From: JAYEHL01 sp041653935 | Lineage (GTDB): Bacteria; Chloroflexota; Dehalococcoidia; E44-bin15 | NCBI GenBank assembly: GCA_041653935.1 | Contig: JBAZEO010000022.1 | Location: 1 to 30,238, forward strand | Direction of reading: 5' to 3' | Length of the DNA stretch: 30,238 bases | Shown: in pieces, positions 14,674 to 20,844 of the stretch | Layout of the letters: every line of letters begins with the position of its first letter | How positions within the stretch are numbered: position 1 is the first letter of the stretch | Notes under the pieces: generated by a model | Database searches by the model: none | The model's input: only the letters and a program-made list of their open reading frames with translations | What the model was told of the DNA's origin: nothing | Made by a program: the position numbers and the translations under genes

Positions 14674-14717
14674 CGCTTTATGGTGCCGCCTTTCGGGGCG
14701 GTTCCACAAGTCGTTAA
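14670..14717 (+). repeat. Second stop-codon inverted repeat
   Basis: TTAACG (14670-14675) pairs with CGTTAA (14712-14717); between them TTTATGG / CCACAAG and CCGCC / GGCGG continue the stem to a TTTCGG-type loop. Block order and stop-codon position match the repeat at 14203-14251, while the inner bases differ but still pair, which points to a conserved structure rather than a simple sequence copy. Confidence 0.6.
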
Positions 14718-14737
14718 AATATAATGGAGGTCTTACC

Positions 14738-15148
14738 ATGACGATAAAAGAATTACGTGAAAAGATTGAAGCGAAAAAGTGCCGTTCCGCGTGGGATCGC
14801 GGCGTAAAAAACTATGCGCTTGACCTGATCGAGGAATGGAGCGAGGACCGCGAATTTTACGGATCGCCGGCCGACCGAAAAGAATTACTCAACGGTGCCT
14901 CTAGTTGGGAGCAGTATTCCGAAGGCGGGTGTGCTCTGATTTATGACGAGGACATAGCCGGAAGGACATCCAATCCGTCGGAACTCAAAAAAACCGACAA
15001 CGGCCGACGCAATCCGAACAGGCGCGAATCGTGGCTTGATGTTCAAACACGCGCGCTTTTCCAGGCCGAACGCCTCATTTTGAGGATCGCAAAACGCGAC
15101 CAGAGCACACACCACAACGCCGCGGACGAGATTTACGAAACGCTGTAG
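14738..15148 (+). CDS. Conserved hypothetical protein of mobile elements
   Basis: 136 residues from ATG 14738 (ATGGAGG upstream). It begins MTIKELREKIEAKKCRSAWD and includes YALDLIEEW, LLNGASSWEQYSEGGCALIY, then WLDVQTRALFQAERLILR. This whole pattern is familiar from a widespread uncharacterised family seen in plasmids, integrative elements and prophages of gut anaerobes. No catalytic motif is obvious. It marks the plus-strand block as transferable cargo. Confidence 0.7.
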   Translation: MTIKELREKIEAKKCRSAWDRGVKNYALDLIEEWSEDREFYGSPADRKELLNGASSWEQYSEGGCALIYDEDIAGRTSNPSELKKTDNGRRNPNRRESWLDVQTRALFQAERLILRIAKRDQSTHHNAADEIYETL

Positions 15149-15299
15149 CACCCCGCCCGCCGGTTTAGCCGTGGCCTTCAATGGCAAGCGGGCACATCTT
15201 AGCAAGGAGGTGATGGCATGAAAAGGTTCTAAGTGACAGCCCGGCGCGGCCCTCGACGAAAGGCGGCCGGGCACAGTAAAAAAACTATACGGAGGAAAT
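15149..15299 (+). other. Structured spacer with two hairpins and a 4-codon minigene
   Basis: GCCCGC / GCGGGC (15155-15193) and CCCGGC / GCCGGG (15240-15271) form two stems. Between them AAGGAGGTGAT (15204-15214), a near-complete complement of the 16S rRNA 3' end, precedes ATG AAA AGG TTC TAA (15218-15232). The perfect ribosome site serving only four codons suggests a minigene, a leader, or the remains of a deleted gene. Confidence 0.45.
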
Positions 15300-15491
15300 A
15301 TGGAAAGCTTAAAGTTACTCGCAAAGCTCGCAAAAGAACGTCCTAACTGGATCGCCTTCCAGCACTACCGCGGAAAGATCAAGTTGGCCATGTCTACCCA
15401 TTCGGACGAATGGACACATGGCACGGCAAGCGAAGAACCGACATACGCCGCAGGAAACGACCGCGTTGTTTCGATATGGTATTGCCCATGA
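15300..15491 (+). CDS. Hypothetical 63-residue protein
   Basis: ATG 15300 with CGGAGG 6 bases upstream. The N-terminal half is a Lys/Leu helix (SLKLLAKLAKERPNWIAFQ); the rest is polar and ends IWYCP. It overlaps the ribbon-helix-helix gene by 4 bases (ATGA), so the two are made together. This pairing and the small size make it a candidate partner of that DNA-binding protein. Confidence 0.6.
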   Translation: MESLKLLAKLAKERPNWIAFQHYRGKIKLAMSTHSDEWTHGTASEEPTYAAGNDRVVSIWYCP

Positions 15492-15718
15492 AAAAACTAA
15501 AGAGAGTACGGGTCAACTATCGATTGCGCCCCGATGTCAAAGAGAGTGTCGAACAGATAGCCACGGAAACCGGGAAGACTATGACGGAGGTGGTGGAAGA
15601 AGCCGTAAAACTATACGCCGAGAAGAAAACCTTGAAACAGAAAGCCTTAGCCCATTACGACATGATGATCTCCTTGCCTAAAGAGTGGGAACAACAAGAC
15701 AAGAACCCGGCCGAATAA
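15488..15718 (+). CDS. Ribbon-helix-helix DNA-binding protein
   Basis: 76 residues from ATG 15488. VRVNYRLRPDVKESVEQIA then GKTMTEVVEEAVKLYAE (residues of about 7-46) is an Arc/CopG-type ribbon-helix-helix, which binds operators as a dimer through the strand. Residues 48-61 (TLKQKALAHYDMMI) duplicate the start of an unrelated zinc-cluster protein at 26269, with 28 identical bases. As last gene of the plus block beside divergent promoters, it is a likely regulator of that region. Its stop lies inside the terminator. Confidence 0.75.
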   Translation: MKKLKRVRVNYRLRPDVKESVEQIATETGKTMTEVVEEAVKLYAEKKTLKQKALAHYDMMISLPKEWEQQDKNPAE

Positions 15719-15730
15719 GCCGGGTTTTTT
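15704..15730 (+). terminator. Rho-independent terminator of the plus-strand block
   Basis: AACCCGGC (15704-15711) and GCCGGGTT (15719-15726) enclose a 7-base loop and run into TTTTTT. An outer AGACAAGA / TCTTGTCT extends the symmetry, so it may also stop minus-strand transcripts arriving from 15782. It overlaps the last codons of the ribbon-helix-helix gene. Confidence 0.88.
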
Positions 15731-15781
15731 CTTGTCTAAACTATACGCCAGTTTTCAAAGAGGGAGGCTACACGTCACGGA

Positions 15782-16147
15782 TTACGACGACCACATATAT
15801 TTAAAAGAATACCACATTCGCTTATACCACGGGTAATGATAAATTTCAATGAACATGAAGTAATAATCAGATTCGTGTAAATACTTATCAAACATACCGC
15901 CATAGTGATCCCTCATGTATTGATAGTGGTCATATCTTTCGGTTCTCATGATATCCTCTATATCGTGGTATCGAGCGCGGTGAATGTCAGCCTTATGTAA
16001 CCCGCGCGGGAGTTTGCCTATGCGCTCCTTCAAGATAGACTTTGCTTCCGCGAGTGTACGCGGCCCTACCAATTCGTACATCAACCTATCGTTGATCGGC
16101 TCTTTCGCGAGCTTCCAAAACTGGTATACTGTATGGGCTATTTGCAT
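15782..16147 (-). CDS. Hypothetical His/Tyr-rich protein
   Basis: 121 residues from ATG 16147. The first half is a Lys/Leu helix set (TLAEAKSILKERIGKLPRG), the second half is dense in His, Tyr and Met (YDHYQYMRDHYGGMFDKYLH) and ends with WYKRMWYSFKYMW. No family recognised. No strong ribosome site is visible. It is convergent with the plus-strand block and is the last gene before its terminator. Confidence 0.55.
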   Translation of the reverse strand: MQIAHTVYQFWKLAKEPINDRLMYELVGPRTLAEAKSILKERIGKLPRGLHKADIHRARYHDIEDIMRTERYDHYQYMRDHYGGMFDKYLHESDYYFMFIEIYHYPWYKRMWYSFKYMWSS

Positions 16148-16262
16148 TGTTTGGAAAGAGTTCCCGGAGGTTTATCACGCCTCCGGGCGGCAACTTTAAA
16201 TCAGCAATGAAAAAATAGTTTGCGTTTTCGCGGCGAGCCTGAAGGTCTTCCACGATAAGCAT
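16086..16262 (-). CDS. Possible gene lacking a clear start
   Basis: The minus frame is open from 16346 to a stop at 16086 and reads protein-like throughout (ITSGKPEHAGLWFEAIQSV, then MLIVEDLQARRENANYFFI). The first ATG is at 16262; the upstream 28 or so codons, which begin right after the preceding gene, have no ATG, GTG or TTG. It also overlaps the next gene by 62 bases. It may be a real gene with a rare start, a decayed gene, or chance. Confidence 0.35.
   Translation of the reverse strand: MLIVEDLQARRENANYFFIADLKLPPGGVINLRELFPNNANSPYSIPVLEARERADQR
16163..16187. repeat. Perfect 8-base hairpin before the 15782-16147 gene
   Basis: CCCGGAGG and CCTCCGGG flank a 9-base loop. No T run follows on either strand. 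On the minus-strand mRNA the left arm's GGAGG lies about 30 bases before the ATG at 16147, too far to serve it directly. Confidence 0.45.
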
Positions 16263-16333
16263 GGGCCTGACCCGGACAGACTGTATGGCCTCGAACCATA
16301 GCCCTGCGTGTTCCGGTTTCCCGGATGTTATAG

Positions 16334-16612
16334 CTAATCTATCCTTTCAAAAACGTGAAATACCAATGTCTCGCTCTCCACCATGAACGTCCCAATAAAA
16401 TTTCGGTTCATTCCCATTTCCATTGGGACACGGTGGCCCGTTCCAAATATTTCAAATACCCTTTCAACTAAGCTCTGCTCGGCATCGACCAATACCCACA
16501 TACACGGCATTCCACGCTGAACATGAATCGAAAGTATTTGTGCCCCTTTGGGCATGTTAATTCGGTTGTATTCGTCGGCATTCAGTAAATATTTCCAAAT
16601 AGTATAGTTCAT
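16334..16612 (-). CDS. Conserved phage protein, DUF7352-like
   Basis: 92 residues; TAGGAGGAG before ATG 16612. The pattern TIWKYLL ... INMPKGAQILSIHVQRGMPC MW near the start, FGTGH in the middle and GTFMVESETLVFHVFE at the end matches a family common in phages and prophages that lacks a known function. It is the first gene after the long leader at 16613-16932. Confidence 0.7.
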   Translation of the reverse strand: MNYTIWKYLLNADEYNRINMPKGAQILSIHVQRGMPCMWVLVDAEQSLVERVFEIFGTGHRVPMEMGMNRNFIGTFMVESETLVFHVFERID

Positions 16613-16938
16613 TTATCTCCTCCTATTTTTGTACGTCCACACGGGGCTTCCACCCGCTGCCACCGAATCCCAACCCTCTCGATGTCTGACGGCTCCCCAG
16701 ATGGCGCCCGCCCCACTCTTACACTTTCGCTACGCCGGCAGTGTGGGCCTCGATAGCCGTTTTACGAGTGTTCGTCGTCTCGGGTTTTTACCGGTTTTCC
16801 TTCCGGCCTAACACTAACAACCTGAGCAGGGGGGAGGGTTAAACGTGGTGGTTCCTCTCACCCCCACTCTTTCGACGCCGAAGCGTCCACCTCCGCGAAC
16901 AAAGGGATGACGTATCGTCACAGTCACGGATTACATTA
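16613..16938 (-). promoter_or_regulatory. Long structured leader, no convincing gene
   Basis: About 320 bases separate the predicted RNA start (near 16932) from the DUF7352-like gene. It holds a perfect palindrome TGACGTATCGTCA (16908-16920), and GACGC / GCGTC (16874-16887) closing on TTCG in the minus-strand RNA, a very stable tetraloop hairpin. A 37-codon GTG frame (16814-16927) has no ribosome site and looks accidental. The stretch may be a regulatory leader or a small RNA. Confidence 0.4.
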
Positions 16939-16967
16939 CCAGTACTATCAAAGCGCGTAAATGTCAA
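16939..16967 (-). promoter_or_regulatory. Sigma70-like promoter, TTGACA-N17-TACTGG
   Basis: Consensus -35 TTGACA (16967-16962) and a weaker -10 TACTGG (16944-16939) at 17-base spacing, overlapping the end of the HTH gene. A 13-base palindrome at 16908-16920 sits about 12-24 bases after the predicted start and could be an operator, perhaps for the adjacent HTH protein. Confidence 0.5.
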
Positions 16968-17182
16968 GCAATTTTACCTTCGTCGCGCAAAAAAAGTACT
17001 CTCGTCGCAATGTATCCAGACGAGCACCCGCAAGCGTTCGCGATCTGCCGCTGTGTGTTCGTCGGATAGTAAGCAATTATCATCGCGTCAATCGCGGCCC
17101 TTGTCCTGTCGTCCATCACCTTAGCCCGGCGGTGCTTGCCCTCGATTGCGGTCTTCCACTCGTCTGGAATTTTAACCGTCAT
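16964..17182 (-). CDS. Small helix-turn-helix protein
   Basis: 72 residues from ATG 17182, which overlaps the metallophosphoesterase stop as ATGA. The middle DDRTRAAIDAMIIAYYPTNT and the following QRQIANACGCSSGYIATRV make a helix-turn-helix, as in phage DNA-binding proteins that scan for a start or packaging site. It lies directly before a promoter carrying a palindrome, so autoregulation is possible. Confidence 0.6.
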   Translation of the reverse strand: MTVKIPDEWKTAIEGKHRRAKVMDDRTRAAIDAMIIAYYPTNTQRQIANACGCSSGYIATRVLFLRDEGKIA

Positions 17183-17979
17183 AAAATAGTAGCCTCCACA
17201 TCCAACCCCTGAAACTCTGCCATTCTCCAATCCCATGAAAACCTCCCGCTATCGTAAATGTCAAACCAGACTATACCAAGATCGACCAGACCTTCGCACT
17301 CGCGCACTCCGAAAATCGTGTGATAGCACAGTGCCGGAAGTGTAATCCCAACCCACGACGGGCCTCCCGCATAGTTGAAGTAGTGGACGTGCCCGCGAAG
17401 AATGATGTTTGACAGAGGGTGTTTGGCCTTCTCGTTGTGCCACATCACGTTCCACATCCTGGCTTTCGATATTGCGGTATGTCTGCCGTGCGGTATCTGT
17501 GAAGCCCCGATCTTGTGCTTCGCGTCGATCACACACCCGTTGACGTTGTAAAACCCGTGGCCCTCGATCTTGATGTCCTTGCAGCGCGAAAAAGCCGGGA
17601 TGATCTTCTCAAAGTCGTCTTCCTTGCCGACGTGGTAGCGCGTTCCGTAAACCATCCTGACCTTCTCGGCTTCAGTCTCATCTATGAACCTTGAAAACAT
17701 CCGGCATTGCTCCACGCGGTCGGTAGTCAACTGCTCCACCCCGCCGGACTTCTCGCCCTTTCCATCTATAGCGTCCCCGGTCATCAGCAGAATGTCAATC
17801 GGCTTTAGTCTCTCGATGGTGTCAGCGGCGAAGCCCCACAGGTCGCGCTGGTACGTGCCTATGTCGCGCTGAAGCATGTCGCCCGTGTCCTTTCCGAACC
17901 ACCATTCTGGAGGAGTCAACCCGTAGTGGTGTCCAGTATGCGTGTCGGAACATACCATCACGCGCTTGAAGTTCCTCAA
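17179..17979 (-). CDS. Calcineurin-like metallophosphoesterase
   Basis: 266 residues with the ordered metal-binding motifs SDTH (11-14), TGD (67-69), a GTRYH segment (112-116) where many members have GNHD/E, a His near 164-167, and GHVHY (196-200). Such enzymes use two metals to cleave phosphodiesters or phosphomonoesters; phage relatives may act on DNA ends or nucleotides. The altered third motif (Thr-Arg for Asn-His) may change substrate. It overlaps neighbours on both sides by 4 bases. Confidence 0.85.
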   Translation of the reverse strand: MRNFKRVMVCSDTHTGHHYGLTPPEWWFGKDTGDMLQRDIGTYQRDLWGFAADTIERLKPIDILLMTGDAIDGKGEKSGGVEQLTTDRVEQCRMFSRFIDETEAEKVRMVYGTRYHVGKEDDFEKIIPAFSRCKDIKIEGHGFYNVNGCVIDAKHKIGASQIPHGRHTAISKARMWNVMWHNEKAKHPLSNIILRGHVHYFNYAGGPSWVGITLPALCYHTIFGVRECEGLVDLGIVWFDIYDSGRFSWDWRMAEFQGLDVEATIL

Positions 17980-18245
17980 TTACGTTCCTCCAGTATCTCG
18001 GAGATTGAGTCTTCGAAACGGCTCTCCGTGTCCTCGACACCGCGACGATAGTCTTCATCTGGGTTATTGGCGTTGCGCACATTGCGGCACCATTCCCGCG
18101 CCTTGTCGAGCTTAGACGGCTTTATGAGGCCGGCGCGTTTCAAGTTTTCTACAAACATATCTTCCGACTTTCGGTTCCATTCATTAGTCGCAGGCACCCG
18201 CAAATACACCTGCCGCGCCATCTTCTCGCTGATTTGATCGCTCAT
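17976..18245 (-). CDS. Hypothetical protein, paralogue of 19471-19749
   Basis: 89 residues from ATG 18245. It shares with the gene at 19471-19749 the start MSDxISEKMAR, a middle NLKRAGLIKPSKLDKAR and the ending EILEERN. The shared blocks span the whole length. Both are charged helical proteins. The family is unknown; duplication within 1.5 kb suggests a dosage or specialised role. Confidence 0.65.
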   Translation of the reverse strand: MSDQISEKMARQVYLRVPATNEWNRKSEDMFVENLKRAGLIKPSKLDKAREWCRNVRNANNPDEDYRRGVEDTESRFEDSISEILEERN

Positions 18246-18247
18246 GT

Positions 18248-18475
18248 TCAGCCCCACTTGATCTTGTATGTTTTGCGCTCGCTCCATTCCTCTTGCTTAC
18301 CTACATTCCACTGGTTTATCGGCCTTATGTAGCCAACGCAACGTGAGTACACCTCGCACGGAACTCCGATAGTCTTCTCAGAACGCGCCGAGTTGATGTC
18401 CATCGCCACTATCTCAATCGCGGCCTGACGGGAGATTCCGATTGTCTCCATGAGTTCAGTGACTTTAGCGTTCAT
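18248..18475 (-). CDS. Lone NrdD-type glycyl-radical domain
   Basis: 75 residues; TAAGGAGGAG before ATG. Residues 41-70 (EVYSRCVGYIRPINQWNVGK then EEWSERKTY) match the very C-terminus of anaerobic ribonucleotide reductase, where the Gly of the RVxGY motif (here Gly48) carries the radical. The N-terminal 35 residues are a helical segment not seen in full NrdD. No NrdD catalytic domain is in this window. As with GrcA for pyruvate formate-lyase, it might replace a damaged radical domain of a host or phage enzyme. Confidence 0.7.
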   Translation of the reverse strand: MNAKVTELMETIGISRQAAIEIVAMDINSARSEKTIGVPCEVYSRCVGYIRPINQWNVGKQEEWSERKTYKIKWG

Positions 18476-18704
18476 TGCTCCTCCTTAAACTCAACATCCA
18501 GTGGAATGTACCAAGAGGCATCCAGTACTTAACGTCTATGGATAGCCCCTCGCCCTCGCATCCTACGTTGATTGTGCTCGGCTCATACCATCCCTTCCAT
18601 TCCGGTATCCTAGTGTATCGGGCTATAGATATTTGCTCACCGTCAGACACTAAGACATCTTCATCGTTGGGTGGTAGTTGCTCGGTTACGTCATACCATT
18701 GCAT
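18465..18704 (-). CDS. DUF551-like protein
   Basis: 79 residues, AAGGAGGAG before ATG 18704. WYDVTEQLPPNDEDVLVSDG at the start and KYWMPL near residue 59 match DUF551, a small domain frequent in phages (usual form: W-x-LP-x-VL ... HWMPLP). Function is unknown. It is the first gene downstream of the promoter at 18782-18810 and overlaps the next start by 11 bases. Confidence 0.75.
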   Translation of the reverse strand: MQWYDVTEQLPPNDEDVLVSDGEQISIARYTRIPEWKGWYEPSTINVGCEGEGLSIDVKYWMPLGTFHWMLSLRRSNER

Positions 18705-18737
18705 CGCTCCTCCTTATTGCGGCGTATTCGCCATAGT

Positions 18738-18759
18738 TAATCATCCGATAATCATCCGA
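18738..18759 (-). repeat. Tandem 11-base direct repeat in a leader
   Basis: TAATCATCCGA occurs twice without a gap (18738-18748, 18749-18759), about 16-37 bases after the predicted RNA start of the promoter at 18782-18810. One helical turn apart, the copies would place a repressor dimer on one face of the DNA; an mRNA element is the alternative. Confidence 0.5.
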
Positions 18760-18781
18760 TTTTTACCGCTATTACAGTAAT

Positions 18782-18810
18782 ACCATAACATATCATGTAC
18801 ATAATGTCAA
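18782..18810 (-). promoter_or_regulatory. Sigma70-like promoter, TTGACA-N17-TATGGT
   Basis: -35 TTGACA (18810-18805), 17-base spacer, -10 TATGGT (18787-18782) in the A/T-rich gap after the DUF5664-like gene. It starts the DUF551, glycyl-radical, metallophosphoesterase and HTH group. Two direct repeats follow in the leader. Confidence 0.7.
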
Positions 18811-18851
18811 GAATATTACAGAATCTTAACATGTTTACCGGTATGGCAGTA

Positions 18852-19337
18852 TTATTCATTGCTTTCGACGCTTTCACCGTTTGTTGAAACCGCCTTCTCG
18901 GAGTCACGAAGCGCTTCGTATTCTTTTTTAAATTCTTCGTTTTTCATGTCTTCTGCGAGAGCTATCCGTGCGTCAATAAACTGAGGTTTAACAGCACCCA
19001 TGTACTGAGCAAGCGCGAACATGTACCTGACTATCGCGTGGGCCAAGTGGTAGCATCCGCTTTCTTCCTCGCGCGCGCGGCCATGCGCCGAGAACTCCCA
19101 AAGGTGAGCCCCCCCATGCTTAATGTGGACATGCGGGAGTTTGGTCTTCCACTGATCGGGATGCTTGATTTCTCCGTGATCCAGCACGCGCAAAAGCTCC
19201 TGCGTCACCTCGAACGGGATGTAGTGGTGTAATGCGCTACCGTCGCGGTAGCCAACCATGTACGCAGTGGTCAGTTCGTTTCGCAACTGTGCAATCTCGC
19301 TTTCGCGCTCTATGATGAGGCTGTAGTCGTCCATCAT
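18852..19337 (-). CDS. DUF5664-like protein (dATP/dGTP diphosphohydrolase-related)
   Basis: 161 residues from ATG 19337 (ATGA overlap). Residues of about 40-115 follow the DUF5664 plan: PFEVTQELLRVLDHGEIKH, then W, then EESGCYHLAHAIVRYMFAL, where Glu and Asp or His residues would bind magnesium. The N-terminus is a helical coiled segment and the C-terminus an acidic tail. Relatives clean up dNTPs, which could tune nucleotide pools. The family call is from motif memory. Confidence 0.55.
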   Translation of the reverse strand: MMDDYSLIIERESEIAQLRNELTTAYMVGYRDGSALHHYIPFEVTQELLRVLDHGEIKHPDQWKTKLPHVHIKHGGAHLWEFSAHGRAREEESGCYHLAHAIVRYMFALAQYMGAVKPQFIDARIALAEDMKNEEFKKEYEALRDSEKAVSTNGESVESNE

Positions 19338-19474
19338 ATCGTCGCCCCCCACGCAACAAGAGCGGCGATGGCTACGAACCTGAGCGCCTCAGCGGTTGCA
19401 TCCCAACCCACGCGAGCGCAGAAATAGGCGAGGCATTGGCACAGCATGGCGAGGCAAAACATTGTGATCGTCAT
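19334..19474 (-). CDS. 46-residue two-span membrane protein
   Basis: ATG 19474 with TGGAGGAACGG upstream; both ends overlap neighbours by 4 bases. Two hydrophobic segments (MFCLAMLCQCLAYF and FVAIAALVAWGATI) flank a short polar turn. It lies two genes after the transglycosylase, so a holin-like role in lysis is possible. Confidence 0.6.
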   Translation of the reverse strand: MTITMFCLAMLCQCLAYFCARVGWDATAEALRFVAIAALVAWGATI

Positions 19475-19749
19475 TTCCGTTCCTCCAGGATTTCGGTTAT
19501 TGCGAGTTCGTATTTTTCCTCGGTTTCGCTTATGCCGTCACGGTATCCCTCTCCCCAATGTGAATAGAATGGCTCCTTTTTACGTTTTTTACACCACGAC
19601 CGCGCCTCGTCGAGCTTTGAGGGCTTGATGAGGCCGCAGGCTCTCAAATTATCAACAAACCTGTCCTCTTTCTGGCACGTCCATTCTGTAGGACTGGACC
19701 CAAGAGAAAATACTTTCCGCGCCATCTTCTCGCTGATTTTATCGCTCAT
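19471..19749 (-). CDS. Hypothetical protein, paralogue of 17976-18245
   Basis: 92 residues from ATG 19749 (ATGA overlap with the transglycosylase). MSDKISEKMARKVF, NLRACGLIKPSKLDEARSWC and ITEILEERK mirror the second copy. The middle differs by a short insertion. It is charged and helical without metal or membrane motifs. Function unknown. Confidence 0.65.
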   Translation of the reverse strand: MSDKISEKMARKVFSLGSSPTEWTCQKEDRFVDNLRACGLIKPSKLDEARSWCKKRKKEPFYSHWGEGYRDGISETEEKYELAITEILEERK

Positions 19750-20198
19750 GTCCCCTCCGCGTTACTCATGATTTTATTGATATACTTCCAATTCCACGTC
19801 TTACCGTTAATCCCGGAATTATAGTATTTGAGCGCCCTCGGCAATTCCCCACCAGCCGCATCGAGATAATGCGCGAGCACACGGCACCCGATACGGATGT
19901 TCAGCGCGGGGTCGTGCAAATCATCGGCGGGTCCGCGATACCAGTACTTGCCCATGACCTGCATCATTCCACGCGCACCGGACTTGCTCACCGCCCAGGG
20001 TCGGCCATCGCTCTCGGCGTCGATCACGGCCAGAACCAGGGCGAGCGGCAACTCGTTTCGCGCGGATTCGGTCACGCATATCTGGTATATCTCCTCGGTA
20101 AGCCACGGGTATTTCAGCGAGTACGTGTATCGCTGAGGGCCGTGGATGGTCGCGCACGAGCACAGGCACAGCGCGAGGATAGCGATTAAGGATTTCAC
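19746..20198 (-). CDS. Lytic transglycosylase with lipoprotein signal
   Basis: 150 residues from GTG 20198, in a GTGA overlap with the gene before; longer starts would put unrelated sequence ahead of the signal. The N-terminus is MKSLIAILAL followed by LCSC, a type II signal with lipidated Cys15. VIDAESDGRP (catalytic Glu62), SGARGMMQV and a C-terminal KYYNSG match the SLT goose-lysozyme-like fold. It cleaves peptidoglycan glycan strands. As a lipoprotein it would be anchored in the envelope, acting in lysis or spanin-like disruption. Confidence 0.85.
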   Translation of the reverse strand: MKSLIAILALCLCSCATIHGPQRYTYSLKYPWLTEEIYQICVTESARNELPLALVLAVIDAESDGRPWAVSKSGARGMMQVMGKYWYRGPADDLHDPALNIRIGCRVLAHYLDAAGGELPRALKYYNSGINGKTWNWKYINKIMSNAEGT

Positions 20199-20353
20199 CG
20201 CCAGCCACCTATCGTAACCTCGACATACCACGGACCGAAATCTAACCATACGTGGAAGTGCCATAAATCACTCTTGAAATAACCGTGACGATGCCATGAC
20301 ATTGATGCCCCGAATTGGTACTGGTTATCGTACCGTCCACAACAGACTTTCAT
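20195..20353 (-). CDS. Aromatic-rich 52-residue protein
   Basis: ATG 20353 and both ends in 4-base overlaps. It has five Trp and four His in 52 residues (SWHRHG, DLWHFHVWLDFGPWYVEVTI), a CC pair near the start and an alternating beta pattern. No membrane span. It lies between tiny membrane proteins and the transglycosylase, so a lysis-related role is possible; not recognised. Confidence 0.6.
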   Translation of the reverse strand: MKVCCGRYDNQYQFGASMSWHRHGYFKSDLWHFHVWLDFGPWYVEVTIGGWR

Positions 20354-20475
20354 CGCAACCCTCTCTTCTTATCTTTCATGATGTCCCTGATTATATCGCG
20401 TATCATGACAGCACACGCGACCGCGACGAGTAGAACAACCACGGCGATGTATGGGTATGCGCGGGGGTCAATCAT
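20350..20475 (-). CDS. 41-residue single-span membrane protein
   Basis: ATG 20475, overlapping the gene before by 8 bases and the next by 4. YIAVVVLLVAVACAVMI is a clear transmembrane helix, followed by a basic tail (MKDKKRGLR), predicting an N-out, C-in topology. With its neighbour it forms a pair of tiny membrane proteins before the lysis enzyme, a typical holin/antiholin site. Confidence 0.6.
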   Translation of the reverse strand: MIDPRAYPYIAVVVLLVAVACAVMIRDIIRDIMKDKKRGLR

Positions 20476-20578
20476 GGCGACCTCGCCAATCCTTAAACTC
20501 TCTCCAGTCTCTCGCAATTTCTTCGATTGCTATGCAAACTGCAAGAATTAAGAAACATATCAATCCTACTGCGTGCAT
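20468..20578 (-). CDS. 36-residue single-span membrane protein
   Basis: ATG 20578 in a TAATG junction with the Cys-rich gene. VGLICFLILAVCIAI is one transmembrane helix followed by a charged Trp/Arg tail. Size and place suggest a holin or lysis-timing peptide. No independent ribosome site, so it depends on coupling. Confidence 0.55.
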   Translation of the reverse strand: MHAVGLICFLILAVCIAIEEIARDWREFKDWRGRHD

Positions 20579-20820
20579 TATTTGCCACCATCCGAATCGT
20601 CGTGTCCGTATGGGCATTTCGTGTTTTTCTCTTTAGCGACACACAAGACATAATCATCGCACTTCTTGTTACACTGGACGATAAATCCAGGACGGCACTC
20701 TTCCGGCTGTGGACTGTCACACGGCATTAAATCGTCAACCCTACACCCGCACCCGTCGCAATATAGGCCGTCATACCCATGTTCGCGCAACCATGATTCG
20801 AGTATTTCTCGGATGTTCAT
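20578..20820 (-). CDS. Cys-rich conserved phage protein
   Basis: 80 residues; GAAGGAGGG before ATG. It opens MNIREILESWLREHGYDGLY, then CDGCGC, DDLMPC, CRPG and several more cysteines. This start and the cysteine array are familiar from many phages, function unknown; zinc binding is likely. Confidence 0.65.
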   Translation of the reverse strand: MNIREILESWLREHGYDGLYCDGCGCRVDDLMPCDSPQPEECRPGFIVQCNKKCDDYVLCVAKEKNTKCPYGHDDSDGGK

Positions 20821-20844
20821 ACGTCCCTCCCAACTACCTTGATA

